NCBI RefSeq assembly: GCF_016466415.2
Contig: NZ_CP066771.1
Coordinates: forward strand, 1,798,001-1,862,000
From: Ralstonia pickettii
GTDB lineage: Bacteria; Pseudomonadota; Gammaproteobacteria; Burkholderiales; Burkholderiaceae
Direction of reading: 5' to 3'
DNA length: 64,000 bases
A program made the position numbers and the translations under genes. The notes beneath the pieces are model-generated. The model had not been told where the DNA came from, made no database searches, and was given only the letters and a program-made list of their open reading frames with translations. Shown here one piece after another: positions 10,797 through 20,103 of the stretch. Each line of letters starts with the position of its first letter. Within the stretch, counting starts at the first letter, position 1.

Positions 10797-11243
10797 ATGC
10801 AGGAAGTCACCGTTTATTCCGATGGCGCGTGCAAGGGCAACCCCGGCCTCGGCGGCTGGGGCACCGTGCTCGTCTCGGGCAGCCACGAAAAAGAACTCTT
10901 TGGCGGCGAAGCGCTGACCACCAACAACCGCATGGAATTGATGGCCGTGATCGAGGCATTCCGCGCGCTGAAGCGGCCGTGCCGGGTGCAGGTTTACACC
11001 GATTCGCAGTATGTTCAAAAAGGCATCAGCGAATGGTTGGCCGGCTGGAAGGCGCGCGGCTGGAAGACAGCCGACAAGAAGCCCGTCAAGAACGACGACC
11101 TCTGGCGCACGCTGGACGAACTCGTCGCCGGGCATGAGGTGAGCTGGCATTGGGTCAAGGGCCATGCCGGCCACCCCGGCAACGAGCGCGCCGATGCGCT
11201 GGCCAACAAGGGCGTCGAAATGGCGCGCCAGGCAAAGGCCTGA
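10797..11243 (+). CDS. rnhA: ribonuclease HI
   Basis: Degrades the RNA strand of RNA-DNA hybrids. The 148-residue protein is complete, with the catalytic set: Asp in [12 protein letters not shown], Glu in [14 protein letters not shown], Asp in VYTDSQYV, His in [14 protein letters not shown] and the final Asp of that motif. It follows the methyltransferase by 39 bases. In many proteobacteria rnhA is next to dnaQ; here dnaQ is 42 kb away, beyond the stress cluster and two integrated elements. Confidence 0.97.
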   Translation: MQEVTVYSDGACKGNPGLGGWGTVLVSGSHEKELFGGEALTTNNRMELMAVIEAFRALKRPCRVQVYTDSQYVQKGISEWLAGWKARGWKTADKKPVKNDDLWRTLDELVAGHEVSWHWVKGHAGHPGNERADALANKGVEMARQAKA

Positions 11244-11263
11244 CGCGGCGGCCGCACGCCCGT

Positions 11264-11773
11264 TCACCTGCCCGCGCAGCGCTGCGTCGGGATCCGCGGC
11301 GCATTTTCGGCGGTGGTCGTGACGTACTGCGGTTTGCCGTCCTGCGTATAGATGAGCCGCAGCGGGCCACGCTTGGAAAGACCATCGTCGATGTCCGCCT
11401 GCAGCAGGCCGGTCTGCGCCCATGCATCACCACCGATGCTGCGCTTCTGCATCATGACGGGGCGATTCGCGCCCGGCTCCCAGTTGGCCTGGCGCTCGGG
11501 CACGTAGCGGTTGGGCAGCGTGCCGTATGCGTAGAGCTGGCTCAACGCGTCGGCGAGGTAACGCCCAGCTTGGTCATTGAAAATCGGCAGGTCCTGGTTT
11601 CCGAGTTCGCCCCGGATACGCTGCGCCTCGGCAGTGCACGTTGGGGCGGCATTGTCGGCGGCGCGGGCGTAGGACATGCCGATCGCAACGGCCGCGGCGA
11701 CAAGCCACGTCAATACGCGATACAGGCGGCGTGGGCGGGTGGTGGGAATCACGGACATCGGTTCGGTATGCAT
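11264..11773 (-). CDS. secreted or membrane-anchored hypothetical protein
   Basis: A 169-residue protein I do not recognise. The N-terminus has basic residues (TTRPRRLYRVL) then a hydrophobic stretch TWLVAAAVAIGMSYARAADN that looks like a Sec signal peptide cleaved after ARA. The mature part contains a few cysteines, including one near the N-terminus (PTCTAEAQRI) and one near the end (TQRCAGR), which could form a disulfide. The start at 11773 has GGAGAAG six bases upstream. It is the last gene of the DUF2589-DUF2589-lysozyme cluster, separated from the lysozyme stop by 41 bases, so it may act in the envelope alongside that enzyme. Confidence 0.65.
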   Translation of the reverse strand: MHTEPMSVIPTTRPRRLYRVLTWLVAAAVAIGMSYARAADNAAPTCTAEAQRIRGELGNQDLPIFNDQAGRYLADALSQLYAYGTLPNRYVPERQANWEPGANRPVMMQKRSIGGDAWAQTGLLQADIDDGLSKRGPLRLIYTQDGKPQYVTTTAENAPRIPTQRCAGR

Positions 11774-11814
11774 GCGAGCTTCTCCGTTGAACATTGAAGT
11801 AACGTGGTGGTGAA

Positions 11815-12267
11815 TCAGGACAGGAACAGCTTGCGTTCGGCCTGACGACGCTTCGTCAGCCCTTTGAGCGGCTTGCCGCCGGCCTTGTCCCACAGCAGGA
11901 ACTGGTTGGCTGCGCCGGCGTAATCGCCCGCGTTGAGCTTGCGCAGCAGCGTCGACGAGCGAAGCCGCCCCGCCCCCAGGTTGAATACAAAGGACGCCAG
12001 TGCGTCGAATTGACCTTGCGTAATCGACACGCGCACGGCCTTGGCAATGCCCTGCTCGGTGTCGGCGAGGTCTTTGCGCAGCAGCGCTTCGGCCTGTTGC
12101 TGCGAGATCGGCCCATTAAAGGTCTCGCCGGGCCGAATCAGGTGGCCGTAGCCGATGGTCGGTTTGCCGACCGCATCCAGATACGTCGACAGACGCAGCC
12201 CTTCCGATTCCTTGATCAGCGCGAGGCCTCGCTCGCCGGTGGCGCGCGGGTTGTGCTCAGTGCTCAT
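11815..12267 (-). CDS. phage-type lysozyme, glycoside hydrolase 24 family
   Basis: Endolysin-like muramidase of 150 residues. The GH24 active site is present: the catalytic Glu in LIKESEGLRLSTYLDAVGK followed by PTIGYGHLIRPGE, and the later VFNLGAGRLRSSTLLRKLNA segment. No signal peptide is visible, so as in phage endolysins it would need a holin or another export route, and none is adjacent. The ATG at 12267 overlaps the end of the upstream DUF2589 gene by 11 bases, suggesting translational coupling. No other phage genes surround it, so this is a lysozyme captured by a chromosomal cluster rather than a prophage lysis cassette. Confidence 0.88.
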   Translation of the reverse strand: MSTEHNPRATGERGLALIKESEGLRLSTYLDAVGKPTIGYGHLIRPGETFNGPISQQQAEALLRKDLADTEQGIAKAVRVSITQGQFDALASFVFNLGAGRLRSSTLLRKLNAGDYAGAANQFLLWDKAGGKPLKGLTKRRQAERKLFLS

Positions 12268-13009
12268 CGCTCTTCTCCTGGGGCGTGCTGGGGTTGGCGC
12301 GGCCGTCTGGAGCCTCGGCATTTGGCTGCACAGGCCGTGGCACCAGCCGATTCGTGTATTCGTCGATGACGCGCATTACGGCTTCCGGCGCCTGCAACGC
12401 GGTGAACTTCATCTCGATGTCGATGTGCTCGCTGTCGCGGCCGGTGTCACGCTTGGAATGCGGCGCGAGCGAGACGTAGAACCGGCCAACACCGCCGGTG
12501 GCAGCGCCGTGCACGGGCAAGGTCTCGGCAATGTCGCTGCGTACGGTCATGTTCACCGTCATTTCATCGAGCGCGAGGCCACGCGGCATCGCAAGCGACA
12601 CCAGCGGCAGCGCCAGCCGGTGCTGACTGTCGAGCGCAAGTTCGACCTCCCGCGCCACCAGCGTGCCGGCCTCGTCGGCATCGAAAAACTGATCGAGTAG
12701 CGCGGTGTACTGCTGCGCAAGCATCTGGTTGGCGGACGCGGCGGCGTGCTGCATGCCACGCGTGATGTCGTCCAGCGTCAGGCCATTCAAGCCCGGATGA
12801 CCGTGGCTGTTACTGCCACCACCACCGCCAGGGGGCGATGAACCCGGAGGCGACGGCGGAGGCGCATCGGACGCTGCCTCGGAAAACGGCGCGGCACCGG
12901 AAGACCCAGGTGGCGCCGGCGGCGAACTGGTGGGCAGTGCCGACGGTGTGGCGGGCGCTGACGATGCACGGTCATCGTCACGCCCGCGGCGGCTGAAGAG
13001 TTTGAACAT
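12257..13009 (-). CDS. DUF2589-family protein with proline/glycine-rich N-terminus
   Basis: A 250-residue protein. Residues 1 to about 75 are low complexity (Ser, Pro, Gly runs such as PPPSPPGSSPPGGGGG). The folded part from about residue 78 resembles DUF2589: LTLDDITRGMQHAAASANQM, a region of alternating strands, then the family-like ending HIDIEMKFTALQAPEAVMRV. The function of DUF2589 is unknown. It is the second of two such proteins in tandem; the downstream lysozyme start overlaps its stop. Assignment rests on matching it to the neighbouring protein and to what I recall of the family. Confidence 0.65.
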   Translation of the reverse strand: MFKLFSRRGRDDDRASSAPATPSALPTSSPPAPPGSSGAAPFSEAASDAPPPSPPGSSPPGGGGGSNSHGHPGLNGLTLDDITRGMQHAAASANQMLAQQYTALLDQFFDADEAGTLVAREVELALDSQHRLALPLVSLAMPRGLALDEMTVNMTVRSDIAETLPVHGAATGGVGRFYVSLAPHSKRDTGRDSEHIDIEMKFTALQAPEAVMRVIDEYTNRLVPRPVQPNAEAPDGRANPSTPQEKSDEH

Positions 13010-13118
13010 GGTGTCGGGTCGGTCGAATCGATCAGGTCAATGGGCGGCGCGCGGCAGGCGCGCACCGATCAGGACGCCGACCGTGGGGAGGCCGGCCGGC
13101 GTCCGTCGCCGGGGCGGC

Positions 13119-13787
13119 TTACGGAGTTGCCGGAGCCGGGGCCGGCGCGTTACCGCCAGCCGGCACCTTTTCGCCGATCATCGTGCCGTCGGTCGGCGTG
13201 GCGGGCAGCGGCTTGACGTCGTTCTCCTTGCCCTTGACGACCACCGGCTTGGTTGCAGCGTCAGTCAAGAACTCCATCACGCGCATCAGCGCTTCCGGCG
13301 GGTTCTGGCGCTTGACCTGGGTGTGGAAGGAGTACTTGGCGCGCGTATCCGTGCTACGCGTCTGCTCCGACTTGTGCGAGGCGCGGCCCGACACCGATAC
13401 GCTGAACGGGCCCCAGCCGAATTTGGCCTGGAAGGACCCTTCTGCCTCGGTGGTGGACGACGATTTCTCCGACTGCGTAATCTCCAGTTCGAAATCGATC
13501 GTGCCCTCCTCGATGGCGATCACCGGATGCACGACCGCGCACAGCAGTGGAATACGCATCGTCTTCTGGATCGTGCCCTGCGCCACGCCCTTCTCGTCGA
13601 CGATGGTTTCGTCGTAATCAAATTGCACCGCAACGGCTTTGCCGTTCTGAATACAGACCTGCAGCAGAAAATCCGCATAGGATTTTGCCGCCGAGGTTTG
13701 CGCTGCGATCATGGCCTGCAGCGGCGCAGAGATCATCTTGTCGATTGGCAGCGCATTGATAACCGACCCGATAAGTCCGTTGTCCAT
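13119..13787 (-). CDS. DUF2589-family protein
   Basis: A 222-residue protein with a typical DUF2589 N-terminus: GLIGSVINALPIDKMISAPL followed by QAMIAAQTSAAKSYADFLLQ. A beta-rich middle (PLLCAVVHPVIAIEEGTIDF) and a VKRQNPPEALMRVMEFLTD segment parallel the ending of the next gene. No signal peptide and no known catalytic motif. It heads the minus-strand cluster; 109 bases separate it from the second DUF2589 gene. The 248-base gap to the divergent LuxR-type regulator probably carries both promoters. Confidence 0.75.
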   Translation of the reverse strand: MDNGLIGSVINALPIDKMISAPLQAMIAAQTSAAKSYADFLLQVCIQNGKAVAVQFDYDETIVDEKGVAQGTIQKTMRIPLLCAVVHPVIAIEEGTIDFELEITQSEKSSSTTEAEGSFQAKFGWGPFSVSVSGRASHKSEQTRSTDTRAKYSFHTQVKRQNPPEALMRVMEFLTDAATKPVVVKGKENDVKPLPATPTDGTMIGEKVPAGGNAPAPAPATP

Positions 13788-14035
13788 TTAAAACTCCTCA
13801 CATTGAATTATTTGGGCGCACAGGTTTGTGTGCCCGAATCCAAAGTAAGAGTTTTTCCTGCGGGGTTCGATGCCTCGAAAGTCCCAGTCATGGCCACGGA
13901 ACAGCGACCCAGTACATGACGAATGGCAGCCCGTGACTTTCGGCACTGCACTTCCGTTTCAATGCATCCGGATCGATCCCGCTCTACAAAATAATCGGTT
14001 TCGCCGAAAACAATTAACTGAAGTACGAGGGGTCG

Positions 14036-14695
14036 ATGAATATTCTGGTAATCGACAGCTTGCCGCTTTTTGCGGCAGGTGTGTCCAATGTATTGAATGC
14101 ACTCGACGCGCAGGGTGTGTTTATCGATACGCACTACACCGCGCAAATCGGACCGGCTTGCAGGCAAGCCGAACCCACAGCCGTCGTGATGGAATGGAGC
14201 GCAGAGGACGACGACGCGCGACAACGTTTATCGGAGTTGAAAGCGGTGCTGCCAGAAGTGCCTGTGTTGCTGACGGTTCAAGCGGTGGGCCGGCACGTGG
14301 TGGGCGACGCGCTGCGCTTCGGCGCAGCCGGCGTGGTCGACCGGCAGGCCACGGCCGATGTCCTGCTGGAGGCCCTGCAGCGCATTACCTCGGGCGCGGT
14401 CTACTTGCCGCCCATCAGCAATCTCTACCCCGATGATCCGCGCCACACCCCTGGAGAGAGCCCGGCCGAACTCTGGCGCCGCCTCACGCCGCGGCAGCAT
14501 GAGGTGCTGCAACTGCTTGCAGAAGGCAAATCCAACAAGCAGATCTGTCGCGTGCTCAACGTGGCTGAGGGCACGATCAAGAACCATCTGTACGCGCTGT
14601 TCCGGCAGATTGGCGTCAACAACCGGACCGAGGCCGCGCTCTGGCTCTCGCGCTGCAAGGCAAGCCTCGTCCGCCTGCAGATGTGTGCGATGTAG
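14036..14695 (+). CDS. LuxR-family response regulator
   Basis: DNA-binding regulator of 219 residues. The N-terminal half is receiver-like (MNILVIDSLPLFAAGVSNVL); the expected phospho-acceptor position reads VVMEWSAED, so the canonical Asp is not obvious and the domain may be atypical. The C-terminal half is a clear LuxR/NarL helix-turn-helix: RRLTPRQHEVLQLLAEGKSN then KQICRVLNVAEGTIKNHLYA. A GAGGGG site precedes the ATG. No sensor kinase is adjacent. Being divergent from the DUF2589/lysozyme cluster, it is the natural candidate to regulate it. Confidence 0.85.
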   Translation: MNILVIDSLPLFAAGVSNVLNALDAQGVFIDTHYTAQIGPACRQAEPTAVVMEWSAEDDDARQRLSELKAVLPEVPVLLTVQAVGRHVVGDALRFGAAGVVDRQATADVLLEALQRITSGAVYLPPISNLYPDDPRHTPGESPAELWRRLTPRQHEVLQLLAEGKSNKQICRVLNVAEGTIKNHLYALFRQIGVNNRTEAALWLSRCKASLVRLQMCAM

Positions 14696-14867
14696 CACCG
14701 CACGCCACCACTCGCCCGTGGCCTCCGGCAGCCTTGCCGGACGTTACGGGCCAGCGAGGTCGCCACCCATGAAAACACTGAGCCGGTCATTGCATTCACG
14801 CAACCACGCCATACACTGGTTGCAAGGCGGCGCACGGTGCATCGCCGTTTTTTCATGGAGGCCGCCC

Positions 14868-15146
14868 ATGGAAAGCATCGAATTCCACACCAGCCCGCCA
14901 CGCTACTGCGCCGCGGATCTCACCCTCACCTGCACCGCCAGCGTCGACGGCATGCCGGCCTGCTATGCGGTGACGGCGGAAGCGCTCGAGGAGCATTTCG
15001 GCGCCCGCTCGTGGCGGCAGGAAGATCTGCTCCAAGCCATGGAATCGCACCGCGGCACCATTGAAGACATGGCGCGCTCACTCTTCAAGCTGACGGACTC
15101 GCACAACATCGTGCTGCGCAGCGGCCATTTCCGGTTCGGCATGTAG
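14868..15146 (+). CDS. DUF1488-family small protein
   Basis: A 92-residue cytoplasmic protein that resembles DUF1488: a first strand pair, VDGMPACYAVTAEALEEHFG, and a helical second half with ESHRGTIEDMARSLFKLTDS. Function unknown. The start at 14868 is set by GGAGG six bases upstream (14857-14861). The upstream in-frame extension overlaps the LuxR gene and has no site. It stands alone between the regulator and the convergent spoVR cluster. Confidence 0.7.
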   Translation: MESIEFHTSPPRYCAADLTLTCTASVDGMPACYAVTAEALEEHFGARSWRQEDLLQAMESHRGTIEDMARSLFKLTDSHNIVLRSGHFRFGM

Positions 15147-15199
15147 CTGTCCCGAGAGCAGCATGGCCGACATCTGCGCCTGCGGTGGATATGAAGAAA

Positions 15200-15216
15200 G
15201 CCAGCGCAAGGCTGGC
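15200..15216. terminator. hairpin between DUF1488 gene and spoVR
   Basis: GCCAGC (15200-15205) pairs with GCTGGC (15211-15216) around a 5-base loop in the gap between two convergent genes. The flanks are A- and T-containing but there is no long T-run, so it may be a weak bidirectional terminator. Confidence 0.45.
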
Positions 15217-15236
15217 CTTGTGGAAACGGAAGGGTG

Positions 15237-16745
15237 CTAGTCAGGCCTGCACTCGTGCTTCATCTCGCGGCGCCCATCTTCGTAGACCACCTCCAGCCGG
15301 CACGTGAAGCCCCACAGGCGTACGACGTGGCGCAGCATCTCTTCGTAGTTCGACCCGAGCGGGCGACGGCTGCTCTGCAAGTGGCGCAGCGTCAATGAGC
15401 GATCTCCACCCACGTCGACGTTGGTCACCTGGATATTCGGCTCGATGTTCGACAAGTCGTACTGTCCTGCCAACAACTCTCGGATCTTGCGATAGCCATC
15501 CTCGTCGTGGATGGCGGTGACGCGCAGCTTGGCATCGCGGTCGTCATCGAGCACGGAGAACAGCTTCAACTCACGGATCACGCGCGGCGAGAGGAATTGC
15601 AAGAGGAAGCTCTCGTCCTTGAAGTTGCGCATGGCGAAGTCGAGCGTCTTCTGCCATTCGCTGCCGGCAATCTCGGGCGCCCAGCGGTAGTCTTCCTCTT
15701 CCGGCGATTCACAGATGCGCCGAATGTCCTGGAACATCAGAAAGCCCAGCGTGTACGGGTTCAGGCCGCTGTAATACGGGCTGTTGAATGGCGGCTGATA
15801 GATCACGTTGGTGTGGGCCTGCAGCAGCTCGAGCATGAAGGCGTCGTTGACGAGTTTTTCGTCGTACAGCTTGTGCAGGATGGTGTAGTGCCAGAAGGTG
15901 GCCCAGCCTTCGTTCATCACCTTGGTCTGCCGCTGCGGATAGAAGTACTGCGCGATCTTGCGCACGATGCGCACGATTTCTCGTTGCCAGGGCTGCAACT
16001 TGGGCGCGTTCTTCTCGATGAAGTACAGCAGGTTCTCTTCCGGTTCCGGCGGGAATTGCGGATCGGGTTCCGGTATGTCGTCCGCCGTTGCGAGCGCGCG
16101 AGCGCGGTGCGTCGGCAGCGTGCGCCACAGGTCGTTCACCTGCGCTTCCAGGTATTTCTCGCGCTCCGCCTGGCGCGCCTGCTCTTCGTTGATCGACAGC
16201 TTCTTCGGCCGCCGATAACGATCGACCCCGTAGTTCTGCAATGCGTGGCAGGAGTCGAGCAGCAGTTCCACCTCCTGTTCGCCGTAGCGCTGCTCGCATT
16301 CGGCCACGTAGTTCTTGGCGAAAAGCAGGTAATCGACGATCGCGTCGGCGTTCGTCCACGTGCGGAACAGGTAATTGCCCTTGAAGAAGGAGTTGTGGCC
16401 ATAGCAGGCATGCGCGATCGTCAGCGCCTGCATCGGCATCGTGTTCTCCTCCATCAGATAGGCGATGCAGGGATTCGAGTTGATGACGATCTCGTAGGCC
16501 AACCCCATGAGCCCGCGCTGGTAGCCGCGCTCCGATGCAAGGAAATGCTTGCCGTATGACCAGTGGTTGTAGCCCAGCGGCAAGCCGGACGACGCGTAGG
16601 CATCGAGCATCTGCTCAGCGGTAATGATCTCGATCTGGTTCGGATAGGTGTCCAGGCCGAAGTCTGCGGCAATCTGGGCGATGCTTTGGTCGTAGCGCCT
16701 GATCAGCTCGAAAGTCCACTCCGAGCCCGTAGATAGATAGGCCAT
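15237..16745 (-). CDS. SpoVR-family protein (YcgB-like)
   Basis: A 502-residue protein of the SpoVR family, named from Bacillus sporulation but common in non-sporulating proteobacteria, where it goes with PrkA and YeaH in a stress or stationary-phase cluster. Recognisable segments are LPLGYNHWSYGKHFLASERG, YEIVINSNPCIAYLMEENTM, HACYGHNSFFKGNYLF and MNEGWATFWHYTI. Several conserved His, Glu and Trp residues suggest a metal site, but no biochemical role is established. The start at 16745 gives the usual N-terminus and has GGGAACG nearby; the longer reading from 16811 lacks support. Last gene of prkA-yeaH-spoVR. Confidence 0.93.
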   Translation of the reverse strand: MAYLSTGSEWTFELIRRYDQSIAQIAADFGLDTYPNQIEIITAEQMLDAYASSGLPLGYNHWSYGKHFLASERGYQRGLMGLAYEIVINSNPCIAYLMEENTMPMQALTIAHACYGHNSFFKGNYLFRTWTNADAIVDYLLFAKNYVAECEQRYGEQEVELLLDSCHALQNYGVDRYRRPKKLSINEEQARQAEREKYLEAQVNDLWRTLPTHRARALATADDIPEPDPQFPPEPEENLLYFIEKNAPKLQPWQREIVRIVRKIAQYFYPQRQTKVMNEGWATFWHYTILHKLYDEKLVNDAFMLELLQAHTNVIYQPPFNSPYYSGLNPYTLGFLMFQDIRRICESPEEEDYRWAPEIAGSEWQKTLDFAMRNFKDESFLLQFLSPRVIRELKLFSVLDDDRDAKLRVTAIHDEDGYRKIRELLAGQYDLSNIEPNIQVTNVDVGGDRSLTLRHLQSSRRPLGSNYEEMLRHVVRLWGFTCRLEVVYEDGRREMKHECRPD

Positions 16746-16862
16746 GCTCGTTCCCGTTGGTCCATCACACTGGGTCACAGATAGTGTGCTCGCCATGGCA
16801 CACACCGCCACTGCACGGCGACAGTGCCAAGCTGGAGCAACCTGGCGCCGCCCGATCGGCGA

Positions 16863-18125
16863 TCAGGCAGCGCGCTTCTGAAACAACTCGTGCAGTACCG
16901 GATAGATTTCGTCCGCCTTGAGAATGCGCTGCATCGCGAAGTTGTCGTGCCCCGCCTTCAACGTAAGATACTCCTCCCACAGGTTCTGGGGCTCCGTGGA
17001 AACCACCTCAACATAGGCGTAATACTGCGTCAGCGGCAGGATCGTTTCGCGCAGCAGCTTTGCGCATAGCTCAGAATCGCCCGCCCAGTTGTCGCCATCC
17101 GAAGCTTGCGCGCAATAGATGTTCCATTGGCTCGGCGAATAGCGCTCCTGCATCACTTCCGCCATCAGCTTGAGTGCGCTCGACACGACAGTGCCACCCG
17201 ACTCGCGCGAGTGGAAGAAATCCTCCTCATCCACCTCCTTGGCCACGGTGTGGTGGCGGATGAAGACGACGTCGATACGCTCGTAGTTCCGCTTCAGGAA
17301 CAGATACAGCAGCATGAAGAAACGCTTGGCCAGGTCCTTGCGCGATTCGTCCATCGAGCCGGATACGTCCATTACGCAGAACATCACCGCCTGCGCCTGT
17401 GGGCGCTTGCGCAGCACGCGATTGTTGTAGCGTAGATCAAGCTTTTCGATAAACGGTACGCGATCCAGGCACGAGCGCAGATGGCGCATCTCCTTCATCA
17501 GCTCTTGCGCACGTACGCTGTAGGGGCCGTCGTTTTCCAGCTCCTCGTTGTACTCGCGCTCCAGCTCGTGCAGGCGGCGCTGATACGGGCTGGACAACGC
17601 GATACGGCGACCGATCGAACTGCGCATCGTGCGCAGAATCGACAGGTTGGACGGCGTGCCGTCGAGCGAGAAGCCCGCGCGCACCTTGCGCACCTCGGCG
17701 ATCTTGGCCAGGCTGCGCTTGGCAAGATCGGGCAACGCCATGTCTTCGAAAAAGAAGTTGAGGAAGTCTTCGCGCGAGAGCGTGAAGATGAAATCGTCTT
17801 CGCCCTCGCCCGAGTCGCTGGCTTGCGAACCGGTACCGCCGCTGCCCTGCTGCGGACGGTCGAAGCTGTCGCCGCGAATGAACTCCTTGTTGCCCGGGTG
17901 GACGCCCTCGCGGCGCCCGCCCGAGCCGTGGTGGAACATGGGCTCCGAGATGTCCTTGACGGGAATGGACACCTGCCCGCTCTGCTCGATGTCCATGATC
18001 TTGCGGCCCGTCACGGCCTTGGCCACCGCGCGGCGGATCTGGTCTCGGTAACGCTTGATGAAGCGTTGCTTGTTGACGGTGCTCTTGCCGCCACCGTTCT
18101 CCCGCCGATCAATGATCGTGCCCAT
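16863..18125 (-). CDS. yeaH: DUF444 protein, YeaH-like (von Willebrand A-type)
   Basis: A 420-residue partner of the PrkA kinase. The N-terminus (MGTIIDRRENGGGKSTVNKQ) and the basic RFIKRYRDQIRRAVAKAV region are typical. The C-terminal part carries a von Willebrand A-like metal site: FCVMDVSGSMDESRKDLAKR, with SGGTVVSSALKLM as the later motif. It lies between prkA (56 bases upstream) and spoVR on the same strand, the same order as yeaG-yeaH-ycgB-type loci. The start at 18125 matches the family; the extension to 18311 runs into prkA. Confidence 0.93.
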   Translation of the reverse strand: MGTIIDRRENGGGKSTVNKQRFIKRYRDQIRRAVAKAVTGRKIMDIEQSGQVSIPVKDISEPMFHHGSGGRREGVHPGNKEFIRGDSFDRPQQGSGGTGSQASDSGEGEDDFIFTLSREDFLNFFFEDMALPDLAKRSLAKIAEVRKVRAGFSLDGTPSNLSILRTMRSSIGRRIALSSPYQRRLHELEREYNEELENDGPYSVRAQELMKEMRHLRSCLDRVPFIEKLDLRYNNRVLRKRPQAQAVMFCVMDVSGSMDESRKDLAKRFFMLLYLFLKRNYERIDVVFIRHHTVAKEVDEEDFFHSRESGGTVVSSALKLMAEVMQERYSPSQWNIYCAQASDGDNWAGDSELCAKLLRETILPLTQYYAYVEVVSTEPQNLWEEYLTLKAGHDNFAMQRILKADEIYPVLHELFQKRAA

Positions 18126-18180
18126 GTAACTGCCCTCGATTGGAAGTTCGCTGGGGTGTCCTTGCCCTCTCCTGACCTCC

Positions 18181-20103
18181 TTAAGATGATTTCCTGACGC
18201 GCAGGTACCACTCCACCAGCAAGCGGACCTGCTTCTGGGTATAGCCTTTCTCCACCATGCGGTTGACGAAGTTTTCGTGCTTCTCCTTGTCGTCATGCGA
18301 CGACTTGGCATTGAACGAGATGACCGGCAGGAGGTCCTCCGTGGTCGAGAACATCCGCTTCTCGATCACCGCACGCAACTTCTCGTAGCTGGTCCAGACC
18401 GGGTTCTTGCCTCCGTTCTTGGCCCGCGCACGCAGCACGAAATTGACGATCTCGTTGCGGAAGTCCTTCGGGTTGGAAATGCCCGCGGGCTTTTCCACCT
18501 TCTCCAACTCGTCATTCAACGCGCTGCGATCGAGAATTTCGCCAGTGTTCGGGTCGCGATATTCCTGATCCTGGATCCACAGGTCGGCGAACACCACGTA
18601 GCGATCGAAGATGTTTTGCCCGTACTCCGAATACGACTCCAGATACGACGTTTGGATCTCCTTGCCGATGAACTCCACGTACGGCGACGTGAGGTATTCC
18701 TTGATGTAGGACATCAGCTTGGATTCCGTCTCCGGCGGGAACTGCTCGCGCTCGATCTGCTGCTCGAGCACGTACAGCAGGTGCACCGGATTGGCCGCCA
18801 CCTCCGTCCCGTCGAAGTTGAACACCTTCGAGAGCACCTTGAAGGCAAAGCGCGTCGACAAGCCCGTCATGCCCTCGTCGATGCCGGCAAAGTCGCGGTA
18901 CTCCTGGTACGACTTCGCTTTCGGGTCGACGTCCTTCAGGCTCTCGCCGTCGTACACGCGCATCTTCGAGAAGATGTTGGAGTTCTCGGGCTCCTTGATG
19001 CGCGTGAGCACCGCGAACTGCGCCATCATCTTCAGCGTGTTCGGCGCGCACGGCGCAGCGGCCAGCGAGCTGTTGCGCAGCAACTTGTCGTAGATCTTCA
19101 CCTCGTCCGACACGCGCAGGCAGTACGGCACCTTGACGATGTAGATCCGATCCAGGAAGGCCTCGTTGTTGCGATCGGACTTGAAGCTTTGCCACTCCGC
19201 CTCGTTCGAGTGCGCCAGGATGACGCCATCGAACGGGATTGCGCCAAAGCCCTCCGTGCCCTTGTAGTTGCCTTCCTGCGTGGCCGTCAGCAGCGGGTGC
19301 AAGACCTTGATCGGCGCCTTGAACATCTCGACGAACTCGAGCAGCCCGCGGTTGGCCAGGCACAGCCCGCCCGAATACGAATACGCATCCGGATCGTCCT
19401 GCGGATAGTCCTCCAGCTTGCGGATGTCGACCTTGCCGACCAGCGACGAAATATCCTGATTGTTTTCGTCGCCGGGCTCGGTCTTGGAGATCGCAATCTG
19501 CGACAGCACCGACGGGTGCAGCTTCACCACGCGGAAGCGCGTGATATCACCATTGAACTCGTGCAGCCGTTTCACCGCCCACGGCGAGGCAATCGAGTTC
19601 AGATAGCGCCTCGGGATGCCGTAGTCTTCCTCCAGAATCTTGCCGTCCTCCTCAGGCGAAAACAGCCCGAGCGGGGACTCGTGAATCGGCGAGCCCTTCA
19701 GTGCGTAGATGGGGATCTGCTCCATCAACGACTTCAACTTCTCGGCAAGCGAGGATTTGCCCCCGCCCGGTGGCCCGAGCAGGTAAAGAATCTGTTTGCG
19801 CTCTTCAAGACCCTGCGCGGCATGCTTGAAGAAGGAGACGATCTGCTCGATCGTATCTTCCATGCCGTAGAACTCCCGGAAGGCCGGGTAGATCTTGATG
19901 ACTTTGTTGAAGAACAACCGCGACAGCCGCGGATCGTGGTGAGTGTCCACCAGTTCGGGCTGTCCGATTGCGGTGAGCATGCGCTCAGCGGCGGTCGCGT
20001 AGGCGGTCGAGTCTTTTTTGCAGATATCCAGATACTCCTGGATGCTGTACTCGTCCTCTTTGCGTGCTTCAAAACGCGTTGCGTAGTGGCGGAAAATATC
20101 CAT
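18181..20103 (-). CDS. prkA: PrkA-family serine protein kinase (YeaG-like)
   Basis: AAA+-like serine kinase of 640 residues, tied to nitrogen- and carbon-starvation stress in enterobacteria. The N-terminal AAA part carries Walker A (GPPGGGKSSLAEKLKSL, about residues 110-126) and FDGVILAHSNEAEW; the C-terminal half carries the PrkA kinase-like region. The ATG at 20103 (MDIFRHYATRFEARKEDEYS) has GGGGGAG just upstream and fits YeaG length; the longer frame from 20142 does not. First gene of the prkA-yeaH-spoVR transcript. Confidence 0.95.
   Translation of the reverse strand: MDIFRHYATRFEARKEDEYSIQEYLDICKKDSTAYATAAERMLTAIGQPELVDTHHDPRLSRLFFNKVIKIYPAFREFYGMEDTIEQIVSFFKHAAQGLEERKQILYLLGPPGGGKSSLAEKLKSLMEQIPIYALKGSPIHESPLGLFSPEEDGKILEEDYGIPRRYLNSIASPWAVKRLHEFNGDITRFRVVKLHPSVLSQIAISKTEPGDENNQDISSLVGKVDIRKLEDYPQDDPDAYSYSGGLCLANRGLLEFVEMFKAPIKVLHPLLTATQEGNYKGTEGFGAIPFDGVILAHSNEAEWQSFKSDRNNEAFLDRIYIVKVPYCLRVSDEVKIYDKLLRNSSLAAAPCAPNTLKMMAQFAVLTRIKEPENSNIFSKMRVYDGESLKDVDPKAKSYQEYRDFAGIDEGMTGLSTRFAFKVLSKVFNFDGTEVAANPVHLLYVLEQQIEREQFPPETESKLMSYIKEYLTSPYVEFIGKEIQTSYLESYSEYGQNIFDRYVVFADLWIQDQEYRDPNTGEILDRSALNDELEKVEKPAGISNPKDFRNEIVNFVLRARAKNGGKNPVWTSYEKLRAVIEKRMFSTTEDLLPVISFNAKSSHDDKEKHENFVNRMVEKGYTQKQVRLLVEWYLRVRKSS

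Noticed and set aside
11815-12267. Prophage lysis cassette
   Set aside because: The lysozyme is coupled to DUF2589 genes, with no holin, spanin or other phage gene nearby.
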